DNA of 45,022 bases from Bacteroidales bacterium (GCA_017650305.1 JAGCFD010000022.1:1-45022), one strand, 5' to 3'; counted from the stretch's first letter, positions 25,327-33,710 are shown. Numbers and translations: made by a program. The notes: generated by a model not told the origin, from the sequence alone.

Positions 25327-25782
25327 ATGCGCAAACACATTTTCCTTTTAGGAATATTATGCCTTACGGTTTTATCAGCGGTTGGACAATCAGCCGCTGA
25401 TAAAATTATCGGCACCTATTATATCTCTGACGACAGTTCCGACGAAGACTGCAAGATCAAGATCTACAAGACTTCCACGGGCACCTACGAGGGTCGCATC
25501 TTCTGGGTCAAGAATCCTGTTTTCAAAGATGGTTCACCCAAGCGGGACATCAAGAATCCGGACCCATCGAAGCGCAACACGCCAGGAGACAAGATCCAGC
25601 TGTTATTCCATTTCCGATACGACAGCAAGGAGAACAAGTGGGTGGATGGAGAGATATACGACCCCGTGCATGGCAAATACTACAAGAGCAAAATGTGGTT
25701 CGAGAACGAGAAGAAACTTCGCGTGCGTGGGTATATCGGAGTTCCGGCCTTAGGGCGCACGATGGTCTGGGAAAAACTATAG
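25327..25782 (+). CDS. DUF2147 secreted protein
   Basis: The 151-residue protein has a signal peptide (MRKHIFLLGILCLTVLSAVGQ) and a single DUF2147 domain, recognisable from IIGTYYISD, IKIYKTSTGTYEGRIFWVKNP, the KDGSPKRDIKNPDPSKR segment, and YDPVHGKYYKSKMWFEN with RVRGYIGVPALGRTMVWEK at the end. Family members are small periplasmic or outer-surface proteins; their biochemical role is not established. It begins 6 bp after the DUF349 stop and is followed 4 bp later by the S4 protein gene, so the three are probably co-transcribed. Confidence 0.88.
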   Translation: MRKHIFLLGILCLTVLSAVGQSAADKIIGTYYISDDSSDEDCKIKIYKTSTGTYEGRIFWVKNPVFKDGSPKRDIKNPDPSKRNTPGDKIQLLFHFRYDSKENKWVDGEIYDPVHGKYYKSKMWFENEKKLRVRGYIGVPALGRTMVWEKL

Positions 25783-25786
25783 CGTC

Positions 25787-26182
25787 ATGGAGAATTTGCA
25801 TATCAGAATCGACAAATGGTTGTGGATGGTGCGACTGTTCAAGACCCGTTCCGCCGCAACAGAGGCTTGCAACGCCGGCAAGGTGAAATGCAACGGAGTC
25901 AATGTGAAGCCCTCCAAAGATGTCAAGACCGAAGAGATCTATGACGTGCACATTGGCCAGCTCAACAAGCAGGTGCAAGTGCTCGGCACCCCGAAAAGTC
26001 GCGTGGGCGCACCGTTAGTGCCGGACTATTACACCGACCTCACCCCGCAAGAGGAGTACGACCGCATGAAGACACTCCACACTTACGAATACCGCCCCCA
26101 CGGCTTAGGCCGCCCCACCAAACGCGACCGCCGACAACTGGAATACATCAAATCAATGATGGGAGACGGGGAGGAGTTTTAA
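25787..26182 (+). CDS. S4-domain RNA-binding protein, Hsp15 (HslR)-like
   Basis: The 131-residue protein has an S4 RNA-binding domain at residues 4-60 (IRIDKWLWMVRLFKTRSAATEACNAGKVKCNGV). Its relatives bind 50S subunits with stalled nascent chains (Hsp15) or other structured RNA. The C-terminal tail (GRPTKRDRRQLEYIKSMMG) is basic, as in Hsp15-like proteins. The gene is the last of the DUF349-DUF2147-S4 group. A heptamer array starts 2 bp after its stop codon. Confidence 0.9.
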   Translation: MENLHIRIDKWLWMVRLFKTRSAATEACNAGKVKCNGVNVKPSKDVKTEEIYDVHIGQLNKQVQVLGTPKSRVGAPLVPDYYTDLTPQEEYDRMKTLHTYEYRPHGLGRPTKRDRRQLEYIKSMMGDGEEF

Positions 26183-26184
26183 CT

Positions 26185-26219
26185 TTGGCCTTTAGCCATA
26201 GGCTATTGGCCTTTAGCAC
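26185..26219. repeat. Heptamer array TTRGCYN after the S4-protein stop codon
   Basis: Five in-phase 7-bp units (TTGGCCT, TTAGCCA, TAGGCTA, TTGGCCT, TTAGCAC) lie between the S4-protein stop (TAA at 26180-26182) and the nadA start. Confidence 0.85.
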
Positions 26220-26251
26220 TTTGGTAATTGATAACTATAAACATCATAATT

Positions 26252-27172
26252 ATGACAAAAGAAGATTTAGTGAATGAAATCAAACGTTTGCGTGATGAAA
26301 AAAACGCAATCATTTTAGCGCATTACTACACCCTGCCCGAAGTACAGGACATTGCAGACTTCGTGGGTGACAGTCTGGCATTGGCACGAAAGGCTGCCAG
26401 CACCGACGCCAGTATCATCCTGTTTGCCGGCGTGCATTTCATGGCAGAGACAGCCAAAATACTCAATCCCGACAAGAAGGTTTTGGTGCCCGACATGAGC
26501 GCAGGGTGCTGTCTGGCCGACAGCTGTCATGCCGCCGACCTGGCCCGCTTCAAAGAGGAGCATCCCGACTACCTGGTGCTCTCCTACGTCAACTGCACGG
26601 CTGCCGTCAAGGCACTCTCCGACCTGATTGTGACATCCGGCAATGCCTTGAAGCTCGTCAACACGCTGCCCGAAGATGCGAAGATTCTCTTCACCCCAGA
26701 CCAGAACCTGGGCGACTACATCAATCGTCAGACTGGACGCCAGATGTTGCTTTGGGATGGCATGTGCCGCATCCATGACCATTACACCATTGAGGATCTG
26801 GAGTTACTGAAAGAGTCCTATCCCGGTGTCAAGGTGGTGGCTCATCCCGAATGCCGCCGCGAATTCCTGGCACATGCCGACTTCGTCGGTTCCACAGCTG
26901 CCATGATCAACTTCATCTCAGAAAGTCCAGACAAAGAATTTATCGTAGCCACAGAGAGCGGCATCCTGCATGAGCTTAAAAAGCGCAATCCCGACAAAAC
27001 ATTCTACACGCTATACAATGGTGACCTTGCCCACGATTGCGGCAGCATGAAGAAAAACAATCTGGAAAACATCTATAGCGCTTTGCTTAACGAGGAACCT
27101 GAGTTGACCATGGATCCCGATTTGATGGCGAAATCCCTGGCTCCTATTAAAAAGATGCTGGAGTTGTCGTAA
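26252..27172 (+). CDS. nadA: Quinolinate synthase A
   Basis: NadA condenses iminoaspartate with dihydroxyacetone phosphate to quinolinate, a step of de novo NAD synthesis, using a [4Fe-4S] cluster. From ATG at 26252 it is 306 residues, the short form of the family; the upstream MITINIII extension is not family-like. Conserved segments are ILAHYYTLPEVQDIADFVGDSL, AGCCLADSC, SYVNCTAAVKA, WDGMCRIHDHY, HPECRREF and the DLAHDCGSMKKN end. Cluster cysteines are probably Cys86 or 87, Cys172 and Cys263. NadB and NadC are not in the window. A heptamer array begins at its stop codon. Confidence 0.95.
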   Translation: MTKEDLVNEIKRLRDEKNAIILAHYYTLPEVQDIADFVGDSLALARKAASTDASIILFAGVHFMAETAKILNPDKKVLVPDMSAGCCLADSCHAADLARFKEEHPDYLVLSYVNCTAAVKALSDLIVTSGNALKLVNTLPEDAKILFTPDQNLGDYINRQTGRQMLLWDGMCRIHDHYTIEDLELLKESYPGVKVVAHPECRREFLAHADFVGSTAAMINFISESPDKEFIVATESGILHELKKRNPDKTFYTLYNGDLAHDCGSMKKNNLENIYSALLNEEPELTMDPDLMAKSLAPIKKMLELS

Positions 27173-27290
27173 GCCGTTAGCCATTGGCCGTTAGCCATTA
27201 GCTGTTGGCCGTTAGCTATTAGCTATTATCGATTGGCCTTGAACTACCAACTATTATCTATTATCTATTAACTTTTAACTCTTAACTCTG
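27170..27290. repeat. Two fused heptamer arrays starting at the nadA stop codon
   Basis: From the TAA stop of nadA (27170-27172) about ten 7-bp units follow TTRGCYN to about 27240. The sequence then changes to about seven 7-bp units of an AACTNTT type to 27290. Phase is kept with few mismatches. The region separates the convergent nadA and Dus genes. Confidence 0.88.
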
Positions 27291-27312
27291 AAGAGTGCCC
27301 TCAGGCATATAA

Positions 27313-28236
27313 CTACCTCAGGTATTCCAAGGAGAGTGCGAAGAAGGGACTGAAGTCGTTGATTCGCAACAATGTTTTCAGTTCCGAAGCATCTATGCCC
27401 GCAAAAGAGGCATAGTAGTGCCACAACTCCTTTAAAATGAAGAGGGTGCTCTTTTCTTTGCGCGTCTCAAGCAATTCGTCGGCATAGTGCTGGTAATAGC
27501 GCAGAAAACGCTCTTTCACGTCACCAGTGTCCATCTCCTTAATCTCCTCGGCGAGAAAAGGATTGCAAAGGATTGGACGTCCCAGCATCCAGTCTTGAAC
27601 AGAAGGAAAACGCTCCTGCAGACGCTCATAATCCCCAACAGTCCAGACATCGCCACTATAAACCACTCGATGAGCAGTATGGTTCAGGCACTCTTGAAAG
27701 GCATCCAGGTCGGGAACACCCTCGTACAGTTGTTCTCCGAGACGGGGATGTATCACGATATATTCCAGCGGATAATCCTGCATCTTGTCGAGGATCTGCA
27801 GACTCTCAGACTTATCATGGAGTCCCAAACGCATTTTCAGAGAAAAATGGTAAGGAGTTTGTTCGGTCACCGCGCGCACCACGGACTCCACAATATCGGG
27901 GTGTGGCATCACACCGCAGCCACGCGTGCGACGGACCACCTGGTCCACAGGACAACCGATATTCCAATTGAACGAGGTATAGCCATATTCCTGATGCAGC
28001 TCGTTCAGCGTATCTAAAAAATGGGCAGGGTTATTACCCATCAACTGCGGGGTTGTCGGACGACAAGCATTATTCCGTGGCCACAAATCTTTCCACTTGC
28101 GCACATTCAGCTTGGACTTCTCCTGTACAGGCAAAAAGGGTGTAATAAAATTGTCTATGCCACCGACATGGCGACATAGACAATTTCTAAATTGAAAGTT
28201 CGTAATCCCGTCTAAGGGAGCCAACCAAAGACGCAT
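27313..28236 (-). CDS. tRNA-dihydrouridine synthase family protein (DusC-like)
   Basis: Dus enzymes reduce specific uridines in tRNA to dihydrouridine using FMN and NADPH. The 307-residue protein has the usual N-terminus (LWLAPLDGITNFQFRN), the FMN-binding PQLMGNNP, and the catalytic-cysteine motif FNWNIGCPVDQVVRRTRGCGVM (Cys95). Further on are SLKMRLGL, the VIHPR segment and YSGDVWTVGDYE. The last part (about residues 235-307) is the helical tRNA-binding domain. The ATG follows the stop of the upstream T9SS protein gene with no gap, so translation may be coupled. The family assignment is sure; which uridine is modified is not. Confidence 0.92.
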   Translation of the reverse strand: MRLWLAPLDGITNFQFRNCLCRHVGGIDNFITPFLPVQEKSKLNVRKWKDLWPRNNACRPTTPQLMGNNPAHFLDTLNELHQEYGYTSFNWNIGCPVDQVVRRTRGCGVMPHPDIVESVVRAVTEQTPYHFSLKMRLGLHDKSESLQILDKMQDYPLEYIVIHPRLGEQLYEGVPDLDAFQECLNHTAHRVVYSGDVWTVGDYERLQERFPSVQDWMLGRPILCNPFLAEEIKEMDTGDVKERFLRYYQHYADELLETRKEKSTLFILKELWHYYASFAGIDASELKTLLRINDFSPFFALSLEYLR

Positions 28237-29205
28237 CTATCTGATTATCACTTTTTTAGTAATTATTTGAGCATCAGACTGCAGGCGCAGCATGTAGGCG
28301 CCGGCAGGCAGTGAAGAAACGGAAATCATCTCTTGGCCTTCGCCGTTTCCAGACAGCAGCAAGCGTCCAGTAAGATCATGCAGCTGATAGGAGAAACGAC
28401 CTTCGGGGGATTGGATAGTCAACTGGTCAATAGCCGGATTCGGGAAGATGGCGAAAGACTTTTTCTGATGATCTTCCACGGCGACATTGCTGTAGTTCAA
28501 GGTCACATCATCCACGATAAGCGTGGTATTCTCATGTGTTTGAAGTCCGCCTGCGACGATAATGATACAGAGGCTGTCGCATGCAGAGAGCGGGTTGTCG
28601 AATTGGGCTTCAATCTGGGTATATTCATTCATAGTGGTCCCAGTTGTAAAATAGGCGTAAGATACCGGCACCCCATTGCTTTTGGTGAAGGCTGTCACGA
28701 TAAGGGAATCGCCCTCTTCCGGCATGAATTTGACCCACATTTTGATACCGTATGGTGTGGAAGTGCACACATCACCAGGGGCCACCATCCCTGCCAAAGA
28801 AGAAAGCGTGGAGACATCGCTGAAGTCTATATCAGAGAAGTTGCCTTGGGCGATGTCCAAGATCAGGGACAACGGGATGTTGAACCCCGTTGATGTTCCC
28901 AGTTGTGCGATACCGGGCAGCAGATAGCTATATTCGGTACCGGGCACGCCAAAGGTGGCAGGATGAAGTTGCAGAGCATAGGATCCGCCATGTGAATCCG
29001 TTGTGGAAGCGCCGAAGCTTACAGAAACGGGGATGGGGATCTCAAGACCTGGGACAAGTTCGGTCAAAATATTGCCATTCAAACTGGTAGTCCAGGAAAC
29101 CGGTTGATTATTACTCCAGTTCTCAAAACCGTTATTGGGAAGTGTTTGGGCTTGCAAGCAAACCATCGACAACAACATTAAAAAGGTAAAAATCGATTTT
29201 TTCAT
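28237..29205 (-). CDS. Secreted carbohydrate-binding-like protein with T9SS type-A sorting domain
   Basis: The 322-residue protein has a signal peptide (MKKSIFTFLMLLSMVCLQAQ). Its central jelly-roll-like region opens with LPNNGFENWSNNQPVSWTTS and contains YALQLHPATFGVPG and an ACDSLCIIIVAGG...LIVDDVTLNY ending. This pattern recalls PCMD and carbohydrate-binding-type modules of Bacteroidota surface proteins. The C-terminus is a T9SS type-A sorting domain (IFPNPAIDQLTIQS, LHDLTGRLLLSG, SLPAGAYMLRLQ, TKKVIIR). The ligand is unknown. It shares a junction with the Dus gene, an unrelated housekeeping function. Confidence 0.85.
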   Translation of the reverse strand: MKKSIFTFLMLLSMVCLQAQTLPNNGFENWSNNQPVSWTTSLNGNILTELVPGLEIPIPVSVSFGASTTDSHGGSYALQLHPATFGVPGTEYSYLLPGIAQLGTSTGFNIPLSLILDIAQGNFSDIDFSDVSTLSSLAGMVAPGDVCTSTPYGIKMWVKFMPEEGDSLIVTAFTKSNGVPVSYAYFTTGTTMNEYTQIEAQFDNPLSACDSLCIIIVAGGLQTHENTTLIVDDVTLNYSNVAVEDHQKKSFAIFPNPAIDQLTIQSPEGRFSYQLHDLTGRLLLSGNGEGQEMISVSSLPAGAYMLRLQSDAQIITKKVIIR

Positions 29206-29250
29206 AATAATTTGATGTTTATGTTAAGAAAATAATTATCGCAAAACTTA

Positions 29251-30432
29251 TCAGAGGGCGCCCAAGATAGCGGCGATGGCGACACCCAGGTAGTTGCCGA
29301 TGGCGTAGCCTACCAGGCCGATCACGATACCGCTGAGCAGCACCTTGCGGTTCCCAAGAGCCTCCACGATAGGCGGCACGAAGGGAGGTGAGCAGAGCAG
29401 GCTGATATGGCCAACCGTGAAGAGGTCACCATTCACCTTGAAAATGCGGCAGATGATAATGTGCAATCCTATGGAAATGAGCATCACGAAGAGGATGTAC
29501 CACATAATCGTGAGCGTGGACTTGTTGATGGCATAGATATTGAACTGCGAAGAGACCACGACACTGAAGATGAGGATGAAGAACATGCCGAGTTCAAATG
29601 TCTTGGGCAGTTCTCTTATCTTCTTGCTAAAAGATGCGATGATAGCCAGGGTGGTGATGGTCAGAATCACGATCAGCTCATTGAGTTTATGTGTGATGAG
29701 CAGCGACAGGCCGGCACCGATAGCGAGAAAGAGCACGGAGAGCAGCAGACCCAGCATCATCTTGCCGAAGGTTTTGGCTTTGAACATGCCCTTATAGTTC
29801 TCAAAAGAATCGTCTTCCAGGTGCATCTCACTATCCGTCACTTCCACGGACGATGTGTCGGGATAGGGCATCAATTTGCGGAAGATTTTGTAGCCTCCAG
29901 CCACGATGAAGAGGATGAATGGGAAGGTCACGATCTCCTCGAAGGTGAGGGTCAGCACGATGAGGCTCGGATCCACATCGAGAGCAAGGCCCAGGGAGTT
30001 GAAGTTCATGGTGCCACCCGTGTAGATACCGGTCATCATGGCCGCCACCTTCTCAAACTGCGGGACATTCTGGTTGCGGAAGACGAAATAGCCTGCCACG
30101 AGGGCCACCACGACAGAGAAGATACCGCCGAGCAACACGGCCATCGTCTTGGGCAGCGAGCGGGTCCACAACTTGAAATCCGAGTTGAAAAGCATCAACG
30201 GGATGGCAAGAGGAACGGCGACATTCATCAGGAGTTTTTGCCAAGAAGCCAATTGCTCAGCGCCGGCTTCTGTCCCTGAGGGAAGAATACCTGTCAGGGC
30301 AATAATAATGCCTATAGCGTAGGCCATCATCACGGTTCCGATCTTCTGTGTCCATTTAACCTTGGTGAAAAGGACAATAATCAGCACGGGGAATAGGAAA
30401 TAGCCCACTAACATTGCGATAGAAATTGCCAT
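29251..30432 (-). CDS. DUF819 family integral membrane protein
   Basis: The protein (393 residues from ATG at 30432) has about ten predicted transmembrane segments. Matches to the DUF819 (YjcL-like) family include YAIGIIIALTG near the N-terminus, MLFNSDFKLW, the conserved TGGTMNFNSLGLAL loop, and the C-terminal HISLLCSPPFVPPIVEALG followed by SGIVIGLVGYAIGNYLG. Substrates of this transporter-like family are not known to me. The longer frame from 30501 adds a Cys-rich N-terminus that overlaps the promoter at 30471-30478, so the start at 30432 is preferred. It is divergent from pepE. Confidence 0.88.
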   Translation of the reverse strand: MAISIAMLVGYFLFPVLIIVLFTKVKWTQKIGTVMMAYAIGIIIALTGILPSGTEAGAEQLASWQKLLMNVAVPLAIPLMLFNSDFKLWTRSLPKTMAVLLGGIFSVVVALVAGYFVFRNQNVPQFEKVAAMMTGIYTGGTMNFNSLGLALDVDPSLIVLTLTFEEIVTFPFILFIVAGGYKIFRKLMPYPDTSSVEVTDSEMHLEDDSFENYKGMFKAKTFGKMMLGLLLSVLFLAIGAGLSLLITHKLNELIVILTITTLAIIASFSKKIRELPKTFELGMFFILIFSVVVSSQFNIYAINKSTLTIMWYILFVMLISIGLHIIICRIFKVNGDLFTVGHISLLCSPPFVPPIVEALGNRKVLLSGIVIGLVGYAIGNYLGVAIAAILGAL

Positions 30433-30470
30433 AATTGTAATTTTGGTTTTACATTCTAAAAAAGAAGATG

Positions 30471-30478
30471 CAAACATA
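30471..30478 (-). promoter_or_regulatory. -7 box of the DUF819 gene, part of a divergent pair
   Basis: CAAACATA reads TATGTTTG on the minus strand, 39 bp before the DUF819 ATG at 30432. The opposite box starts exactly 20 bp away. Confidence 0.6.
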
Positions 30479-30490
30479 CAAAAAATTCTA

Positions 30491-30498
30491 TACCTTTG
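30491..30498 (+). promoter_or_regulatory. -7 box of pepE
   Basis: TACCTTTG matches TAnnTTTG and lies 45 bp before the pepE ATG. The pair has the same 20-bp offset as the glyA/DUF349 pair. Confidence 0.6.
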
Positions 30499-30542
30499 CA
30501 CCGCATTTTTTCAGCATATTATTCACATAAAAAATATCACTT

Positions 30543-31289
30543 ATGAAACTGTTACTTATCAGCAATTCCACCAACTACAAAGAGCCTTATCTTTCTTGGT
30601 GTATGCCTCTGTTAGAGGAGTTTTTACAAAAGACTTCCAAAAAGATTGTCTTCATCCCGTATGCAGGCGTGGATGTGGGCGGCAAAGTATATCCAGAGAG
30701 TTACGATGCTTATACGGAGCGCGTCCAGAAGGTGTTCAAGACTTTCGGCAAGACCATTCTTTCCGTGCACACGGCTCAGGATCCTGTGGACCTGATCAAC
30801 CATGCGGACCTCATCATGGTGGGTGGCGGCAACACCTTCCACTTGGTAGCTGAGTTGCACCGTAACAAGCTCATCGAGCCCATCCGTCGCAAAGTCATGG
30901 AAGGCACGCCATACATCGGATGGAGTGCCGGCTCCAACGTGGCCTGCCCTACCCTCTGCACCACCAACGACATGCCCATCGTGATGCCGGAGAGCTTCCA
31001 GTGCCTGGACCTTGTGCCGTTCCAGATCAACCCGCATTACATCGATCCCTATCCTGAGGATATCAACGACAGCATCCGTCATGGTGGTGAGACCCGTCAG
31101 GTGCGCCTGAACGAATACCTGGCGGTCAACCAATACAAGACCGTTGCCGGCCTGCGTGAAGGCACCGCTCTCTGGGTCGAGAACGAACGCATCACGCTGC
31201 GCGGCACCCGCAACATGATCGTTCTGCGCTATGGCAAGAAACCTGTGGAGAAGAAGCCCGGCGCCGTGTTCGGATTTGATTTGAAATAG
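30543..31289 (+). CDS. pepE: Peptidase E (alpha-aspartyl dipeptidase, family S51)
   Basis: PepE hydrolyses dipeptides with N-terminal aspartate. The 248-residue protein matches family S51: IFVPYAG-like segment FIPYAGVDV, DLIMVGGGNTFHLV, the nucleophile motif YIGWSAGSNV (Ser128), Asp143 in TTNDMPIV and His165 in QINPHYID. It is about 20 residues longer than the enteric enzyme because of a C-terminal tail (KKPVEKKPGAVFGFDLK). It has its own promoter and a hairpin 30 bp after the stop, so it may be transcribed alone. Confidence 0.95.
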   Translation: MKLLLISNSTNYKEPYLSWCMPLLEEFLQKTSKKIVFIPYAGVDVGGKVYPESYDAYTERVQKVFKTFGKTILSVHTAQDPVDLINHADLIMVGGGNTFHLVAELHRNKLIEPIRRKVMEGTPYIGWSAGSNVACPTLCTTNDMPIVMPESFQCLDLVPFQINPHYIDPYPEDINDSIRHGGETRQVRLNEYLAVNQYKTVAGLREGTALWVENERITLRGTRNMIVLRYGKKPVEKKPGAVFGFDLK

Positions 31290-31318
31290 TCCTTCCATAA
31301 TCAACAATATGGTATAGT

Positions 31319-31347
31319 GGTTGACCAGGGCCACTCCCCGGTCAACC
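31319..31347 (+). terminator. Stem-loop between pepE and the SanA-like gene
   Basis: A perfect 8-bp inverted repeat (GGTTGACC and GGTCAACC) encloses an inner GGG-CCACT-CCC hairpin. No strong T run follows at once (CTGACCATTTT), so it is either a weak terminator or a processing element. Confidence 0.5.
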
Positions 31348-31406
31348 CTGACCATTTTAAGAATTTTTAACCATCCAACCCACTTTCATCCTTCAACCCA
31401 TATAAC

Positions 31407-32051
31407 ATGCATTGGCTCAAAGTATTATCCTCAATACTGCTCATAGGAATATGTTTGGCTGTGATTGCTATCATCACTTGCAACATACTCGTTCGCAAAG
31501 ATAGCAAAGGAAGGATATTCCAGAATGTGGACGACATACCCTACCGGCGTGTCGGGCTGCTCCTCGGGACTACTCCTCTCAACAAAAGAGGTGGCGACAA
31601 TCCCTATTACACCAACAGGATGAAGGCTGCCGCAGAGTTGTATCACAAGGGCAAGATAACCTACGTCTTAGTCAGCGGCGACAATCACAAGTTGGGCTAC
31701 AACGAGCCCGAATGCATGCGGAGATCCCTGATTGCGCTCGGAGTTCCCGACTCTGTCATCTTCCTTGACTATGCGGGGTTCCGCACCTATGACTCCATGG
31801 TGAGAGCCAAGAAAGTGTTCGGCCAGGACTCCGTGACGGTCATCTCCCAAGAATGGCATAACGAGCGGGCCATTTACATCGCCAGGCACCATGGGATAGA
31901 CGCCATCGCGCTGAATGCCAAAGACGTGAGCCTCAAACGGAACTACGTGAAAAACCACGCCCGAGAAGCGTTGGCAAAAGTCAAAGTGGTACTGGACGTC
32001 ATCTTTCATAAAAAACCTAAATTTTTAGGCGAACCTGTTATTATCGGTTAA
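31407..32051 (+). CDS. SanA-like DUF218 envelope protein
   Basis: The 214-residue protein has one N-terminal transmembrane segment (ILLIGICLAVIAIITCNILV) and a periplasmic DUF218 domain. The domain begins RVGLLLGTTPL, followed by NPYYTNRMKAAAELYHKGKI, a VLVSGDN motif, RTYDSMVRAKKVFG, TVISQEWHNERAIYIA and the end KVVLDVIF. SanA of Escherichia coli affects envelope permeability and vancomycin sensitivity; the mechanism is not firmly known. The next gene, tcdA, starts 17 bp after the stop. Confidence 0.87.
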   Translation: MHWLKVLSSILLIGICLAVIAIITCNILVRKDSKGRIFQNVDDIPYRRVGLLLGTTPLNKRGGDNPYYTNRMKAAAELYHKGKITYVLVSGDNHKLGYNEPECMRRSLIALGVPDSVIFLDYAGFRTYDSMVRAKKVFGQDSVTVISQEWHNERAIYIARHHGIDAIALNAKDVSLKRNYVKNHAREALAKVKVVLDVIFHKKPKFLGEPVIIG

Positions 32052-32068
32052 AACAAATCCCAACACAG

Positions 32069-32874
32069 ATGACAAGCAGCAACGAGATATTCGACAGATC
32101 CTAACTTTTGTTAGGCGACACCGTGTTTGAGGCGCTCCAGAACACGCGGGTGATCCTCTTCGGCGTGGGCGGAGTCGGCAGCTGGTGTGCCGAAGGGCTG
32201 ATTCGCAGCGGCATCGGTCATCTGACCATCGTGGACAGCGACTCCGTCAGCGTATCCAACATCAACCGACAGCTGATGACCACCACCAAGACCGTCGGAC
32301 AGCCCAAGGTGGAGGTGCTGCGGGAACGCCTGCTCGACATCAACCCGGATGCCGACATCACAGCCTTGCAGGAGATTTACTGCGCAGAGACAGCAGCCCG
32401 TTCCAGCTGGAGACATACGACTATGTCATTGATGCCATCGACAGACTGAGCAACAAGGTGCAGCTCATCCTGCACGCCACCAGTCTGGATGTCCGGTTCT
32501 TCTCCGCCATGGGCGCCGCGCTGAAGGTGGACCCGTCCAAGATCCGCACAGGAGAGTTCTGGGAGATCAAATACTGTCCGCTCGCCCGGATGCTGCGCAA
32601 ACGATTCAAGAACCTCAACCAATATCCATCCAAAAAATTCCAGTGCGTCTATTCACCTGAAGTACTACCAAATATAGGAGCCGTATCAAACTCTGAAACA
32701 GAAAATTGTCAAGATGATAACGTTGAAGAAAAAGCGGTGGGAGCCTCAAGCTGGGATTTGCGCAAGGCGCAGACCAATGGGTCGCTGGTGCACATCACCG
32801 CCATCTTCGGGTTCACATTGGCAGGGCTGGTGGTGGAAGAGATGTACCAACAAGAATTAAAAATTAAAAATTAA
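32069..32874 (+). pseudogene. tcdA: Disrupted tRNA threonylcarbamoyladenosine dehydratase (TcdA/CsdL)
   Basis: TcdA cyclises t6A37 of tRNA to ct6A with ATP; it is a ThiF/E1-like enzyme. A natural start at 32069 reads MTSSNEIFDRS and meets an in-frame TAA at 32102-32104 where relatives have a glutamate (S-E-L-L-L-G); a single G to T change would make it. The frame then continues through ILFGVGGVGSWCAEGLIRSGI, VDSDSVSVSNINRQ and EIYCAET. Near 32390 it shifts by -1 into SSPFQLETYDYVIDAIDRLSNK, which continues intact to 32874. Two independent lesions argue for a pseudogene, though sequencing error is possible at either. A TTG at 32108 could start a shorter product, still frame-shifted. Period-7 repeats cover its stop. 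Confidence 0.85.
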
Positions 32875-32888
32875 GAATCAAAAAATGA
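32854..32888. repeat. A-rich heptamer array across the tcdA stop codon and next start
   Basis: Five 7-bp units of RAATTAA type (GAATTAA, AAATTAA twice, GAATCAA, AAAATGA) cover the end of tcdA, encode its last residues and contain the TAA stop and the ATG of the next gene. Confidence 0.65.
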
Positions 32889-33658
32889 AAAGAATCCTTA
32901 CGATTGCTCTTGTTGTTTCCTGTTGCATAGTTTCTTACGCTCAGGACACTATCATATTGCGCAATGCTAATGAGATTCAGGCCAAAGTGCTTTTGGTGGG
33001 CATCAATGACATCACTTACAAAAAATGGGACTATCAGGACGGCCCTAGCTATCAGATTGCCAAACAGGAGGTGTTTTGCATCAAATATGCTAATGGGACC
33101 AAGGAAGTTTTCGGCCAAGCGTCATCCTCTCCAAAAGAGACAAGCACGTCTAATGTATCGACAAAAAACAGAAAGCTCGACCCGTTTTTCAATGCCTACT
33201 TTGAAGGAGGATGTATTTTCACAACTGGCGAAGCGGGCCCGATGTTGAATGTCACTATTGGCTTTCATCTTTCTGAGCAAACATTTGTAGGTATTCAATC
33301 CGGCATAGAGGCACTATTTGGCTCATCGGCTGCCGATGTTGCAGGCTTCGACATGGCATCCTTTCCATTAATGGCTGATTTTCGGGCTCTTTATCCATTT
33401 AAAAATGCACCAGCCTATTTCTATATGGAATGTGCTCTGGGCGCAACTTTCCTCACCCGATTTGGACAGGGCATTTTCTATCAAGGACAGTATTATTACA
33501 TACCCACCATGGCCATATTCCGTTTTCAACCGGGCTTGGGCTTTAACTATAAACGAGCCACCATCAGTGCAGGTTATTCTCTCTTCCACATTCAGAAAAA
33601 AAACAATGTACATTGCGGCTATGTGAAGGTGGGCATACGTTTGGGAAAGCTGAAATAA
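32885..33658 (+). CDS. Exported protein with small N-terminal domain and outer-membrane beta-barrel
   Basis: The 257-residue protein has a signal peptide (MKRILTIALVVSCCIVSYAQ). A compact domain follows at about residues 21-75 (DTIILRNANEIQAKVLLVG, DITYKKWDYQDGPSYQIAKQEVFCIKYANG), a pattern common in exported Bacteroidota proteins. After a Ser/Thr/Lys linker comes an eight-strand-like barrel: alternating hydrophobic strands such as FNAYFEGGCIFTT, MLNVTIGFHLS, TFVGIQSGIEAL, AYFYMECALGATFLT and HCGYVKVGIRLG with a near-terminal aromatic pattern. The function is unknown. The ATG lies 11 bp after the tcdA stop. Confidence 0.75.
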   Translation: MKRILTIALVVSCCIVSYAQDTIILRNANEIQAKVLLVGINDITYKKWDYQDGPSYQIAKQEVFCIKYANGTKEVFGQASSSPKETSTSNVSTKNRKLDPFFNAYFEGGCIFTTGEAGPMLNVTIGFHLSEQTFVGIQSGIEALFGSSAADVAGFDMASFPLMADFRALYPFKNAPAYFYMECALGATFLTRFGQGIFYQGQYYYIPTMAIFRFQPGLGFNYKRATISAGYSLFHIQKKNNVHCGYVKVGIRLGKLK

Positions 33659-33673
33659 AACGCCCCATATTTA

Positions 33674-33704
33674 TTGTTTTTATTTATTAATTTTGTTATT
33701 TTTG
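33674..33704 (+). promoter_or_regulatory. Promoter of iorAB (-33 TTG and -7 TATTTTTG)
   Basis: TTG at 33674-33676 and TATTTTTG at 33697-33704 are separated by 20 bp, the expected Bacteroidota spacing. Transcription would start near 33711, giving a leader of about 100 nt. Confidence 0.65.
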
Positions 33705-33710
33705 CAACCG

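Noticed and set aside
32385-32395. Programmed -1 frameshift in tcdA
   Set aside because: No slippery heptamer or following stem is seen, and a separate in-frame stop near the start points to decay.
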